A stretch of 64,000 nt of DNA, taken from assembly GCA_910577525.1 (NCBI GenBank), contig CAJTLI010000003.1, forward strand, positions 1 through 64,000. The letters run 5' to 3'. Each line of letters begins with the position of its first letter. Position 1 is the stretch's first letter. The stretch is from an uncultured Oscillospiraceae bacterium. Lineage in GTDB: Bacteria; Bacillota; Clostridia; Oscillospirales; Oscillospiraceae. A program made the position numbers and the translations under genes. Below the pieces are notes generated by a model. It was given only the letters and a program-made list of their open reading frames with translations, made no database searches and had not been told where the DNA came from. Shown in pieces: positions 40,985 to 49,786 of the stretch.

Positions 40985-41812
40985 ATGGATTTTCGAGACC
41001 GTTTATTCGACCTGCGCCGTCAGGCCGGCCTGTCTCAGGAGGAGCTGGCCAACCTGCTGGGCCTCACCCGGCAGGCGGTGCAGAAGTGGGAGGCGGGCAC
41101 GTCCCGCCCGGATATGGACAATTTGGTAGCGTTGTCCAACTATTTCAGTGTATCCCTGGACTATTTGGTGTCGGGCCGGGAGGCCGGCGCCGCCCCTCCC
41201 CTGCCGGATTATGAACCTGCCGTCCCTGCTCAGCCCGCTCCCACCGTGGTTCATCACTACTATCACGAGGGCTGGCACTACGAGTATAAAAGTGAGCGCA
41301 CCCTGTTCGGCCTGCCCCTGGTTCACATCAATCTGGGGCGCCGGGACCACTGGGCCCGGGGAATCATCGCTGTGGGCAATATCGCCACCGGAATTGTGGC
41401 CCTGGGCGGCATTGCGGCGGGGCTGTTTTCCCTGGGCGGGGTGAGCTTCGGGCTGTTGCTGGCTCTTGGGGCGGTGGCCCTGGGCGGGGTGTCCGTGGGC
41501 GGCGTAGCCATCGGCCTGCTGGCCTGGGGTGGCATTGCTCTGGGCTGGCTGGCAGTGGGAGGCTGCGCTGTGGGCGTGTATGCCGCCGGAGGGGTGGCAG
41601 CGGCCAGCAAGGTCGCCGTGGGCGGCATAGCTTCGGCTCCCCTGGCCATCGGGCAGGTGGCGGACGGCGCCAAGACCATCCTCGTTCCCCTGGAGGGGCT
41701 GTCCGACGCGGCGCTGATGGAGGCCCACGCCGCCATCACGGAAGCCTGCCCGGACGCGCCCTTTTTTGTCACCCGGCTGTTAAAATTTTTTGCGTGGGCG
41801 GAGATGCGCTGA
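40985..41812 (+). CDS. XRE regulator with a glycine-rich repeat domain
   Basis: 275 aa. Residues 1-65 form an XRE-type helix-turn-helix (LRRQAGLSQEELANLLGLTRQAVQKWEAG). A Pro-rich linker and an HHYYHEGWHYEYKSERTLFGLPLVHINLG segment follow. Residues ~120-225 consist of repeated G-x-I/V-A-x-G-x-x-x-x-G-G units (ALGGIAAGLFSLGGVSFG, VALGGVSVGGVAIG), suggesting a stacked beta or membrane-associated fold. A small helical C-terminus ends it. It may sense the envelope; the target is unknown. Confidence 0.75.
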   Translation: MDFRDRLFDLRRQAGLSQEELANLLGLTRQAVQKWEAGTSRPDMDNLVALSNYFSVSLDYLVSGREAGAAPPLPDYEPAVPAQPAPTVVHHYYHEGWHYEYKSERTLFGLPLVHINLGRRDHWARGIIAVGNIATGIVALGGIAAGLFSLGGVSFGLLLALGAVALGGVSVGGVAIGLLAWGGIALGWLAVGGCAVGVYAAGGVAAASKVAVGGIASAPLAIGQVADGAKTILVPLEGLSDAALMEAHAAITEACPDAPFFVTRLLKFFAWAEMR

Positions 41813-41821
41813 GAGCCTTTA

Positions 41822-41982
41822 GGAAGCACTGATTAAATGCGTCTTCGGCATCCTGCGGAAATTTTGCGCCATAATTTTGTTGCGGTTTCTTGAAATAAAC
41901 ACAATTATTTCTGCGAAATCGCGCCGCATTCTGACGCAAAATTTCTTTGTAGCCTGCTCTCGCCGATTTAATCAGTCCTTCC
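41822..41982. repeat. MITE-like repeat, copy B (161 bp)
   Basis: Inverted termini GGAAGCACTGATTAAAT and (complement) ATTTAATCAGTCCTTCC; flanked by TTTA on both sides (41818-41821, 41983-41986). The interior aligns with copy A, for example the shared block TTTCTTGAAATA.ACACAATT. It was inserted between a stop codon and its terminator. Confidence 0.85.
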
Positions 41983-42049
41983 TTTATTCACAACTTCACT
42001 CCCTCGTCCATCCGGCGGTTTCAGCCGTGAATACAGGTTCTGAATCTTT

Positions 42050-42086
42050 CCGGCAGACTGGCCCCCCAGTCTGCCGGGATTTTTTA
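42050..42086 (+). terminator. Rho-independent terminator
   Basis: A perfect 12-bp stem CCGGCAGACTGG / CCAGTCTGCCGG, CCCC loop, then GATTTTTT. It serves the 40985-41812 gene, from which the repeat now separates it. Confidence 0.9.
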
Positions 42087-42102
42087 ACCGGGCTCAAATA
42101 TC

Positions 42103-42164
42103 GGTTGAATTTTGACAAAATCACCGCCATTGTATTCAACCGCTGTTTTTGCTATAATTCAACC
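42103..42164 (+). promoter_or_regulatory. Promoter with three TTCAACC operator-like boxes
   Basis: Promoter TTGTAT (42130-42135), 17-bp spacer, TATAAT (42153-42158). GGTTGAAT lies at 42103, and its complement ATTCAACC occurs at 42134 (overlapping the -35) and 42157 (overlapping the -10). This arrangement suits repression by the XRE protein encoded immediately downstream. Confidence 0.65.
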
Positions 42165-42187
42165 AACAAGCGAAACGAGGTGCGGAT

Positions 42188-43078
42188 ATGGCAAATGTGT
42201 TGAGCGAACGTGTCGCGGAGCTGCGGAAAGAGCGGGGCCTGACCCAGGAACAGCTGGGCCAGCTGGTGGGGGTGTCCGCCCAGGCGGTGAGCAAGTGGGA
42301 GAAGGGTGGCGCGCCGGATGTGGAACTCCTCCCCGCCCTGGCCGGCCGGCTGGGCGTCACCATCGACGCCCTGTTCGGCCGGGAGGGGGGCGAAGCGGCG
42401 GACATCCACCAAATTGCCGCCCGCTGGCTCCACACCGTCCCCAAAGAACAGCGGTTTGACCAGCTCTGCCGCCTGTTTTGGACGCTGACCAAAAACATAG
42501 TGGATGAGATTGATATGCCCGACATCGGCTACCTGGGCCACGCTGTCATGATGGAGGAGGACACCTATATGGCCCATGTCTGGGCTATGAGCCGGGTATG
42601 GCTGGACGGCGGGCTCATGCTGGGCCTCCACGCGGAGGATCTCTCCTTTGCCACCATCTGGCCCGAGCCGGAGGACGGCTACGACGCCCACTTCGCCCCC
42701 ATGGACAAATACCGCGCCCTGTTCACCGTCCTGGCCCGTCCTGGCTGCCTGGAGGTGCTGGAGTACCTGTACAGCCGGCCCTACCGCCATTACGTGCCGG
42801 AGACCATGGCCCATGCCCTGGCTCTCCCTGTGGAGGAGGTGCAGGACCTGCTGGACGGACTGATGGGGCTGCAAATCCTGCAAAAGACGGAGCTGGAGCT
42901 GCTGGACGGGCTGACCAACTCCTACTCCCGCAAAGGCGAGGACAGCACCCTGGTGCCGTTCCTCTACATGGCCCGCTGCATGACGCAGGCGGGGGGCTAT
43001 CTGTTCAACATCGGCGGCACGGAAAGGCCCCTGCTCCGGGGCGGCGTGTGGAAAAAGACGGAGGATGAGAAACCATGA
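42188..43078 (+). CDS. XRE-family regulator of an ABC exporter operon
   Basis: 296 aa. The N-terminal XRE helix-turn-helix (LRKERGLTQEQLGQLVGVSAQAVSKWEKGG) is followed by a C-terminal domain without a recognised fold, probably for ligand sensing; it contains PVEEVQDLLDGLMGLQIL, winged-helix-like. It overlaps the ABC transporter gene by 4 bases. It probably controls its own operon through the boxes upstream. Confidence 0.85.
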   Translation: MANVLSERVAELRKERGLTQEQLGQLVGVSAQAVSKWEKGGAPDVELLPALAGRLGVTIDALFGREGGEAADIHQIAARWLHTVPKEQRFDQLCRLFWTLTKNIVDEIDMPDIGYLGHAVMMEEDTYMAHVWAMSRVWLDGGLMLGLHAEDLSFATIWPEPEDGYDAHFAPMDKYRALFTVLARPGCLEVLEYLYSRPYRHYVPETMAHALALPVEEVQDLLDGLMGLQILQKTELELLDGLTNSYSRKGEDSTLVPFLYMARCMTQAGGYLFNIGGTERPLLRGGVWKKTEDEKP

Positions 43079-44793
43079 CAAGCAATGAGAAAAAGACCGC
43101 TGCCCGTCCCTTTTTCCGAGCCTTTTATGAAAAAAACCGCCTGCATTACGCGGCGGCGCTGGCCTTCACCACCCTGTCCCTGATGATGAACTTCGTCGTG
43201 TCCTGGGTGCTGGGCGCGGTGATGGACACCATCACCTCCGGAGACCTGGGACAGCTTCTAAACATTTTTTGGCTGGTACTGGCCCTGCTGATCCTCTACC
43301 CCCTGATGGACTTCGCCTATTACGGAACCCGCGCCCTGTTCATCCACCAGGCCCTGGGGCAGTATAAGGCCCTGGCCTTCCGGAAGCTGTCGGAAAAGAG
43401 CATCAGCGCCTTCTCCCAGGAGAGTACGGGCCGCTACCTGTCCACCCTCACCAACGACGTGACCACCATTGAGACGGACTATCTGCAAAACTCCTTTGAC
43501 CTATATATGTACGCCGCCCTGTTCCTGGGGGCGCTGGCGATGATGTTTTGGTACAGCCCCCTGCTGACGCTACTCTCCGTCCTGCTGAGTGTCCCGCCCA
43601 TCCTGTTGTCGGTGGTCACCGGCGGCCCCATGGCAAAACGGACACAGGCCGTCAGCGCAAAAAACGAGGGCTTCATGGCCCAGGTCAAGGATCTTCTGAA
43701 CGGCTTCTCCGTCATCAAAAGCTTCAAGGCGGAGCGGGAGGTGGAAAAGCTGTTCGGCGCCTCCAACCGGGCCGTGGAGGAATCCAAGCGCCGCCGCCGG
43801 TATTTTGAGGGGCTGGTGCGCGGCCTGTCCGGCACCTTCGGCTTCCTGTTCCAGTTCGGCATCTTCCTCATCGGCGCCTATCTCGCCATCCGGGGGGAGA
43901 TCACCGGCGGCACGGTGGTGGTGTTTGTCAACCTGTCCGGCTACCTGGTGCAGTCCATCTCCCAGGCGCCCCAGCTCCTGGCCAGCCGCAGGGCCGCTGC
44001 GGGGCTGGTGGAAAAGCTGGCGGAGGTCACCGGGGAACACGCCGCCCGTTCCGGCGACCCCATTCCGCCGGAGCTGAATCAGGGCATTGCCCTGGACCAT
44101 GTCACTTTTGGCTACCAGCCGGACCAGCCGGTGCTGGACGATATCTCCCTCACCCTGGAGCCCGGAAGGAAGTATGCCCTGGTGGGAGGCTCCGGCTCGG
44201 GCAAGTCCACCCTGCTGAACCTGCTGATGGGAGCCTATGACGGCTATGGAGGCTCCATTTCCATCGACGGCAAGGAGCTGCGGGAGGTGGACCCAGATAG
44301 TCTCTATGACCTGATGAGCCTCATCGGCCAGAACGTATTTTTGTTCGACGACACCATCCACAGCAACATCACCATGTTCCGGGACTTCCCAGAGGAGCTT
44401 GTGGCAGAGGCTGTAAAGCGGTCCGGCCTGTCAGAACTTTTGGAGCAGCGGGGCACGGATTACCGCTGTGGCGAGAACGGCGCGGGGCTGTCCGGCGGGG
44501 AGCGCCAGCGGGTGTCCATCGCCCGGTGCCTCCTCCGGGGCACGCCGGTGCTGCTGCTGGACGAGGCCACCGCCGCCCTGGACAATCAGACCGCCTTCGC
44601 CGTCACCGATGCCATCCTCCACCTGGACGGCCTCACCCGGCTGGTGGTCACCCACCGGTTAGACGCGGCGCTGATGGAGCAGTACGACGAAATCATCGTC
44701 CTGCGGGGCGGGAAAATCCAGGAGCGCGGGGACTATGGAACGCTCATGGAGAAAAAGGGGTACTTCTATTCCCTGTATACCCTGACGGAATAA
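43075..44793 (+). CDS. ABC exporter, fused permease and ATPase
   Basis: 572 aa. An N-terminal membrane domain (about six segments, residues 20-300) is followed by an ATPase with Walker A GGSGSGKSTLLN, signature LSGGERQRVSIARCLL and Walker B VLLLDEATAALD. It is a half-size MsbA/LmrA-type exporter and probably works as a homodimer. The cargo is unknown; the adjacent regulator suggests a toxic compound or peptide. Confidence 0.93.
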   Translation: MTSNEKKTAARPFFRAFYEKNRLHYAAALAFTTLSLMMNFVVSWVLGAVMDTITSGDLGQLLNIFWLVLALLILYPLMDFAYYGTRALFIHQALGQYKALAFRKLSEKSISAFSQESTGRYLSTLTNDVTTIETDYLQNSFDLYMYAALFLGALAMMFWYSPLLTLLSVLLSVPPILLSVVTGGPMAKRTQAVSAKNEGFMAQVKDLLNGFSVIKSFKAEREVEKLFGASNRAVEESKRRRRYFEGLVRGLSGTFGFLFQFGIFLIGAYLAIRGEITGGTVVVFVNLSGYLVQSISQAPQLLASRRAAAGLVEKLAEVTGEHAARSGDPIPPELNQGIALDHVTFGYQPDQPVLDDISLTLEPGRKYALVGGSGSGKSTLLNLLMGAYDGYGGSISIDGKELREVDPDSLYDLMSLIGQNVFLFDDTIHSNITMFRDFPEELVAEAVKRSGLSELLEQRGTDYRCGENGAGLSGGERQRVSIARCLLRGTPVLLLDEATAALDNQTAFAVTDAILHLDGLTRLVVTHRLDAALMEQYDEIIVLRGGKIQERGDYGTLMEKKGYFYSLYTLTE

Positions 44794-44799
44794 AGCGCG

Positions 44800-44834
44800 G
44801 GAGGGCGGTCTACACGGCCGCCCTCCTCTTTTTA
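44800..44834 (+). terminator. Rho-independent terminator
   Basis: A 9-bp stem GGAGGGCGG / CCGCCCTCC followed by TCTTTTT, between convergent genes. Confidence 0.85.
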
Positions 44835-45305
44835 CAGCTCTTTTACCAACAGAATATACTCGTCGTTGCGCAGCCGCTCCCGAAAGCCCATTTGGCGGAA
44901 CAGTTCTACCGACGGATTGTCTATGGCGATGTTGTCCGCCAGCCGCTTCACACCGTTCTCCTTCGCGGCGGCGCACAGCAGCTCCAGCCCCTGCCGCCCA
45001 TAGCCCCGGCCCCGGTGCTGGGCGGACACCAATACGTCGCAGAGGTATTCTCCCAGCTCCCCGTCGTAGTGGTAAGCCGCCTCTCCCACCAACGCCCCGT
45101 CCGCTTCTCGGCGCAGGCAGCGGTAAAACCGCTCCCCCGCCCCGTCCTCCACCCAGCGGGCGTACCAGTCCGCCCAGCGCTCCTGGGGAAAGCTGATGGT
45201 TCCGCCATATGCGTGGTTATAGGACATGGTCTCCGGATCGCTCAGCAGGCTTTGCCGGAAGCGCAATTCGCCCACCTCCGGCCAGTACAGCGTGATTTTC
45301 TCCAT
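44832..45305 (-). CDS. GNAT-family N-acetyltransferase
   Basis: 157 aa with the acetyl-CoA site LVSAQHRGRGYGRQGLELL and the C-terminal NPSVELFRQMGFRERL. Substrate unknown. It is transcribed leftward after the DUF362 gene. Confidence 0.88.
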   Translation of the reverse strand: MEKITLYWPEVGELRFRQSLLSDPETMSYNHAYGGTISFPQERWADWYARWVEDGAGERFYRCLRREADGALVGEAAYHYDGELGEYLCDVLVSAQHRGRGYGRQGLELLCAAAKENGVKRLADNIAIDNPSVELFRQMGFRERLRNDEYILLVKEL

Positions 45306-45320
45306 GGTTTCTCCCCTTTG

Positions 45321-46469
45321 TCAGTCCAGCAATCTCGCTGCGAGGGTCCGGTGTACCTTCATGGCGCTCTCCGGACAGAACTCCTGACAGCAGAAGCAGC
45401 GGATGCACTTTTTGCGTTCGATATGGGGCTTCCGGCCCTTCATTGTGATGGCCTTGACTGGACATACCTTCCCGCATAGGCCGCACCCCACGCATTTGCC
45501 AGGCTCTACCCGAGGGCGCTGAGCCAGCAGTTTTTCTATCACCGCCCCCTTTATTTTGCGGTACAGGCTGGTCCCGTCGCCCCGAAACAGATGGCTGTTG
45601 CCGGTGATTATCAGCTGGAAGTCCGGGATGGCAAAGGCGGCGGGATCACCCGATATTGTCAACTCCTCTGCTGACGCCGGGATCAGCCCCCGCTCCAACG
45701 CCGCCTCCAGGGTGGGCACCTCCTCCCGCCTCAGCCCGATCAGCCCGGCGCATACCAGATCCACCTTGTGGGGGCTCTCCCCCGCCAGCAGCGCCCCCAT
45801 ATGCCGGGGCGTGCCGCCGCTGGGGCCGTTGCCCTCCATGCAGTCCACCGCGTCAACAATGGTGAGCCGCGGCTTGAAGAACTGGTCCAGATCCACAATC
45901 ATCCGGGCAAAATCCCTGGGGTCCGGGTAGCGGAAGTGGTACTCCGGTTTCATCGTGCCCGGGATGGCACCAAACATGTTTTTCGCTCCGCAGGTCATGG
46001 CCATCATCCCGTGGGTTTTCAGCTTGCACAGGTCGATGATGGCGTCCGCCTCGTCCAGCCAGGCGGTATAGCGAAACTCCCGGCACACCTTCCCCTCCGG
46101 GAATTTGGCCGTGCGCTCCTCAAAGTTTTGGTTCAGCCGCCCTCCGGCCTGCTCCACGGCTTTCATGCCGGTAACGGCATAGATCCGGCCCACATAGGCG
46201 GCGTTGAACAGCCCGCCGGGGCTGTCCCCCACCACCACCTCCGCTCCCCGTGACCGCAGCATACGCACCAGGGGGCACAGCAGGCCAGGATGGGTGGTAG
46301 CCGCCTTCTCCGGCTTGGCGGAGGTCACCAGGTTCACCTTGACGGCGATTTTCATTCCGGGATTCACCCAGTCCAGCCCCCCCAAGGGGGCCAGAACCCG
46401 CTCCAGCGCGGCTTGCACCTCCCCCTCTTCATAGCTTGGGCAGGGCGCAATGATAACGTCGGGTTTCAT
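45321..46469 (-). CDS. DUF362 domain protein with a 2[4Fe-4S] ferredoxin domain
   Basis: 382 aa. The N-terminal DUF362 domain (IAVKVNLVTSAKPEKAATTHP, DSPGGLFN, INLCKLKTH-type segment, GAKNMFGAIPG) is followed by two ferredoxin motifs, CVGCGLCGKVCP and CIRCFCCQEFCP. Such proteins are common in anaerobes and presumed to be redox enzymes; no reaction is established. Confidence 0.9.
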   Translation of the reverse strand: MKPDVIIAPCPSYEEGEVQAALERVLAPLGGLDWVNPGMKIAVKVNLVTSAKPEKAATTHPGLLCPLVRMLRSRGAEVVVGDSPGGLFNAAYVGRIYAVTGMKAVEQAGGRLNQNFEERTAKFPEGKVCREFRYTAWLDEADAIIDLCKLKTHGMMAMTCGAKNMFGAIPGTMKPEYHFRYPDPRDFARMIVDLDQFFKPRLTIVDAVDCMEGNGPSGGTPRHMGALLAGESPHKVDLVCAGLIGLRREEVPTLEAALERGLIPASAEELTISGDPAAFAIPDFQLIITGNSHLFRGDGTSLYRKIKGAVIEKLLAQRPRVEPGKCVGCGLCGKVCPVKAITMKGRKPHIERKKCIRCFCCQEFCPESAMKVHRTLAARLLD

Positions 46470-46487
46470 GGTTTTTCACCTCTAATT

Positions 46488-46519
46488 CAAAAGGCTGCCG
46501 CAGCCGCGGCAGCCTTTTG
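46488..46519 (-). terminator. Rho-independent terminator after ispH-rpsA
   Basis: A perfect 14-bp stem CAAAAGGCTGCCGC / GCGGCAGCCTTTTG, AGCC loop. Confidence 0.85.
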
Positions 46520-46536
46520 TCAATCAATTTAGGCGC

Positions 46537-48483
46537 TTACTCCTCTACGGGAGCCTCGTCTTCTTCCTCAGGAGCGGTCTCAGCCAGCGCGCGGATGGAC
46601 AGAGACACCTTCTTGTGCTCCTCGTCGATGGCGGTGATCTTGGCGTCCACAGTCTCGCCTTCGCTTACCACGTCCTCGGGCTTCTCCACCCGGTGGCCGG
46701 CCAACTGGGAGATATGGATCAGACCATCCACGCCGGGGACGATCTCGGCGAAAGCGCCGAAGGTCATCAGCTTGACGATGCGCACACTGGCCACATCGCC
46801 CACGGCATACTTTCCGGTGAACACGGCCCAAGGCTCCTGGCTGTGGTCCTTCACGCCCAGAGAGATCTTCTTCTTCTCCGGGTCAAAGGAGATGACATAC
46901 ACCTCAATAGGATCGCCCACAGACACCACCTCGGCGGGGGTCTTGATGCGGGACCAGGACAGCTCGGAGATGTGGACCATGCCGTCCACTCCGCCGATGT
47001 CCACAAAAGCGCCGTAAGAGGTGAGGCTCTTGACGGTGCCGCTGTAGCGCTTGCCCACCTCAATGTTGTCCCAGATGGCGGCAGCGGCGGCGGCGCGGGC
47101 CTCGGCGGCCACAGCGCGGATGGAGCCCACCACGCGGCGGCGGGCGCGGTTTACCTCGGTAATGCGCAGCTGAACGCGGGTTTTGACCATCTCGGACAGG
47201 TCGGCGCCGCGGGGCTTGCCGGACTGAGAGGCGGGGATAAACACGCGGACGCCCTTTACATTGGCAACCAGGCCGCCCTTGTTTTCCTCGGTGATAATAC
47301 CCTCCAGAACATCCTTGTTCTCCACGGCGTTCTCAACGATTTCCCAGTTTTTGTTGGCGTCCAGACGCTTCTTGGACAGCACAACCACGCAGTCCCGGTC
47401 GCTGACCAGCCGCACCTCGGCCTCAATTTCCTCGCCCACCTTGGCGATGTCCTCGGGCTTCACATCGGGGTCGTCGCTCAGCTCATTCAGGGGAATGCTG
47501 CCGGGATACTTGACGCCCAGCTCAACCTGTACTTCTGTCGGCGTGATTGCCACGACAGTCCCAGTGACCCGATCCCCCGTATTTAAAATTTTGAACGACT
47601 CCTCCAGCATCTCCGCGAAGGACTGTTCAATCTCCATAATTTCGTCGCTCATTTTGTTGCTGACCTCCTTTATTATCCACTCCGGCGTCGAGGCGCCGGC
47701 AGTGATCCCAAGCGTACCGATTCCTCTGAACTGTTCCCGGTCGAGATCGCTCCCACGCTCCACCTGCGCCACCACAGGGCAGCGGCTGGCGCACAGCTGA
47801 GCAAGCTTTCTGGTGTTGGAGCTCTTCTGATCGCCGATGACGATCATCGCTCCGCACGCACCGGCTAATTCCAGGGCTTCAGATTGGCGCTTGGACGTAG
47901 CATTACATATTGTATCAAAAAATTCCGCGTTTGTACACACTTTTTTTGTGTTTTCCACGATTTTTTCCCAGTTGGTCTGAATTGCCGTCGTTTGTGATAC
48001 AAAAGTCAGGGGCTTACCCCTTATTTCCGGCATTTTTTGCAGGATTTGTTCGAACTCATCCCAGCCGGAAACCACGATTCCCCGCCGGGTGCATCCTAAG
48101 ATTCCCAAAATCTCCGGGTGCTCCGCCTCCCCCACAATAATCGGAACCCGGCCTCGGGACTCCGCTTCCCGGACAATCCCATGGATGCGGGTGACATTGG
48201 GACAGGTGGCGTCCAATATGCGGCAGCCCCTGGCTTTCAGCGCTTGATACGTCCCATCCGGCTCGCCGTGGGCACGGATGAGCACCGTTGAGCCCTCAGG
48301 CGCTTCTTCGGGGGCGAATACGGTTACGGCGCCCAAGTCCTCCAGACGCCGGATCACGTGGTCGTTGTGGGTGATGTGTCCCAGGAGAAACACCGGTCCT
48401 GAAACGGCGGCCCGCTCCGCCATCTCAACCGCCCGGCGCACACCGTAGCAAAACCCGGCGCTTTGGGCCAGCTTGACCGTCAT
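46537..48483 (-). CDS. ispH: IspH fused to ribosomal protein S1-type domains
   Basis: 648 aa. Residues 1 to ~285 are 4-hydroxy-3-methylbut-2-enyl diphosphate reductase, the last step of the MEP isoprenoid pathway. It has cluster cysteines in GFCYGV, ATCPNV and ICNATSKRQ. From ~295 four S1 RNA-binding domains follow (for example GVDGMVHISELSW, GVDGLIHISQLAG), then an acidic tail. This fusion is known in Clostridia. It lies at the end of the cmk-plsC operon. Confidence 0.97.
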   Translation of the reverse strand: MTVKLAQSAGFCYGVRRAVEMAERAAVSGPVFLLGHITHNDHVIRRLEDLGAVTVFAPEEAPEGSTVLIRAHGEPDGTYQALKARGCRILDATCPNVTRIHGIVREAESRGRVPIIVGEAEHPEILGILGCTRRGIVVSGWDEFEQILQKMPEIRGKPLTFVSQTTAIQTNWEKIVENTKKVCTNAEFFDTICNATSKRQSEALELAGACGAMIVIGDQKSSNTRKLAQLCASRCPVVAQVERGSDLDREQFRGIGTLGITAGASTPEWIIKEVSNKMSDEIMEIEQSFAEMLEESFKILNTGDRVTGTVVAITPTEVQVELGVKYPGSIPLNELSDDPDVKPEDIAKVGEEIEAEVRLVSDRDCVVVLSKKRLDANKNWEIVENAVENKDVLEGIITEENKGGLVANVKGVRVFIPASQSGKPRGADLSEMVKTRVQLRITEVNRARRRVVGSIRAVAAEARAAAAAAIWDNIEVGKRYSGTVKSLTSYGAFVDIGGVDGMVHISELSWSRIKTPAEVVSVGDPIEVYVISFDPEKKKISLGVKDHSQEPWAVFTGKYAVGDVASVRIVKLMTFGAFAEIVPGVDGLIHISQLAGHRVEKPEDVVSEGETVDAKITAIDEEHKKVSLSIRALAETAPEEEDEAPVEE

Positions 48484-49079
48484 CCCGCCTGCTCCTCCAG
48501 CGTCCGCACACGGTTGAGCAGATCATCCGCGATGCGCTGATAGTCGCCGGCGGAAGGCTTGCGGCCCTCAAATTCCGGGTGATAGGGCTGTCCAAATACC
48601 ACCGCGGTCTTCCGAAAGCGCCGCTTATTGGGAGAGATGTAAACCGGAACCAGCGGCGTCCCGGTCCGAGTGGCCAGCAGAGCCGCGCCGGTATGGGCCT
48701 CTGAGATCTCGCCCTCTTTCACTCGGGTGCCCTCGGGAAACATGAGCAGCCTCTCTCCCGCCCGCAGCACCCGAATGGCCTCCTTTACGGCGGCCATATC
48801 GGACTTCCCGCGGTTGACGCCGAAGATGCCCGCCTTTTTCAGCAGGAACCCCACCACCGGCCACCTCATGATTTCGGCTTTTGCCATCACGTGGGTCTGA
48901 CGCTTGCTGCCCATCGCGCACACCACATAGAGCGGATCGCCCAGAGAGGTGTGGTTCCCGCAGATCAGCGACGCCCCCTCCGGAATGTTTTCCGCCCCCA
49001 CCGCCTTCCAGGGGTGGAACAGCCTCATATAGATCCAGATAATGGGGTAGAGCACACAATACATTTTATTTCTCTTCAC
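48480..49079 (-). CDS. plsC: 1-acylglycerol-3-phosphate acyltransferase
   Basis: 199 aa. GNHTSLGDPL carries the H-x4-D motif and FPEGTRVKEG the second PlsC block. It makes phosphatidic acid at the membrane. GTG start overlaps the cmk stop; ends overlap ispH by 4 bases. Confidence 0.92.
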   Translation of the reverse strand: MKRNKMYCVLYPIIWIYMRLFHPWKAVGAENIPEGASLICGNHTSLGDPLYVVCAMGSKRQTHVMAKAEIMRWPVVGFLLKKAGIFGVNRGKSDMAAVKEAIRVLRAGERLLMFPEGTRVKEGEISEAHTGAALLATRTGTPLVPVYISPNKRRFRKTAVVFGQPYHPEFEGRKPSAGDYQRIADDLLNRVRTLEEQAG

Positions 49080-49768
49080 GCCTGTTCCTCCCCGGCCCCC
49101 AGCTTTTCCCGGACAATATCCCGCAGCAGCTGGAAACTTCCCTTCAGGTCCAGCGCGGTGGTGTCGGCCAGCACGGCGTCGTCAGCCTGCCGCAAGGGCG
49201 CGGTCTCCCGCTCCATATCCCGGCGGTCCCGCTCCATCACCTCTTGGAGGATTCGGTCAAAATCAGCCTGCTGGCCACGCTCCAGGAGCTCCCGATACCG
49301 GCGCTCCGCCCGGGCCTCCGGCGCTGCGGTGAGGAAAATCTTCAGATCGGCCTGAGGCAGCACCACCGTGCCGATATCCCGGCCATCCATAATGACATTG
49401 TGCTCCCGGGCGGCCCGGCGCTGCATTTCCAAAAGAAACTCCCGCACTGCCGGGATGGAGGCGGCCTTGGAGGCATAGGCGGAGATTTCATTTTCCCGAA
49501 TGGCTTCGGTCACATCCTCTCCGTCCAAAAACATGTGCTGAAGCCCATCCTCCCCGTACCCCATGGTGATGGTCAGCCGGGGCAGCATTGCCGCTACGGC
49601 TGCGGCGTCCGACGGGTCAATCCCATTTCTGCGGGCGGACAGCCCCACAGTGCGGTAGATTGCCCCAGTGTCCACATAGAGGAATCCCAATTTTTGAGCC
49701 AGTTCCTTGGCAAGGGTGGATTTTCCCGCCCCAGAGGGACCGTCAATGGCAATGCTGCGGTATTTCAT
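49076..49768 (-). CDS. cmk: Cytidylate kinase
   Basis: 230 aa. P-loop DGPSGAGKSTLAKELAQ, FLYVDTGAIYRTVGL and DGRDIGTVVLP are CMP kinase signatures. It phosphorylates CMP and dCMP. ATG 49768 has AAGGAAGG. The order cmk-plsC-ispH/rpsA is typical of Clostridia. Confidence 0.96.
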   Translation of the reverse strand: MKYRSIAIDGPSGAGKSTLAKELAQKLGFLYVDTGAIYRTVGLSARRNGIDPSDAAAVAAMLPRLTITMGYGEDGLQHMFLDGEDVTEAIRENEISAYASKAASIPAVREFLLEMQRRAAREHNVIMDGRDIGTVVLPQADLKIFLTAAPEARAERRYRELLERGQQADFDRILQEVMERDRRDMERETAPLRQADDAVLADTTALDLKGSFQLLRDIVREKLGAGEEQA

Positions 49769-49786
49769 GAAAATGACCTTCCTTCC

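Noticed and set aside
42112..42117. TTGACA as the -35 of the XRE-exporter promoter
   Set aside because: It is 35 bases from TATAAT, too far; TTGTAT at 42130 has the right 17-bp spacing.
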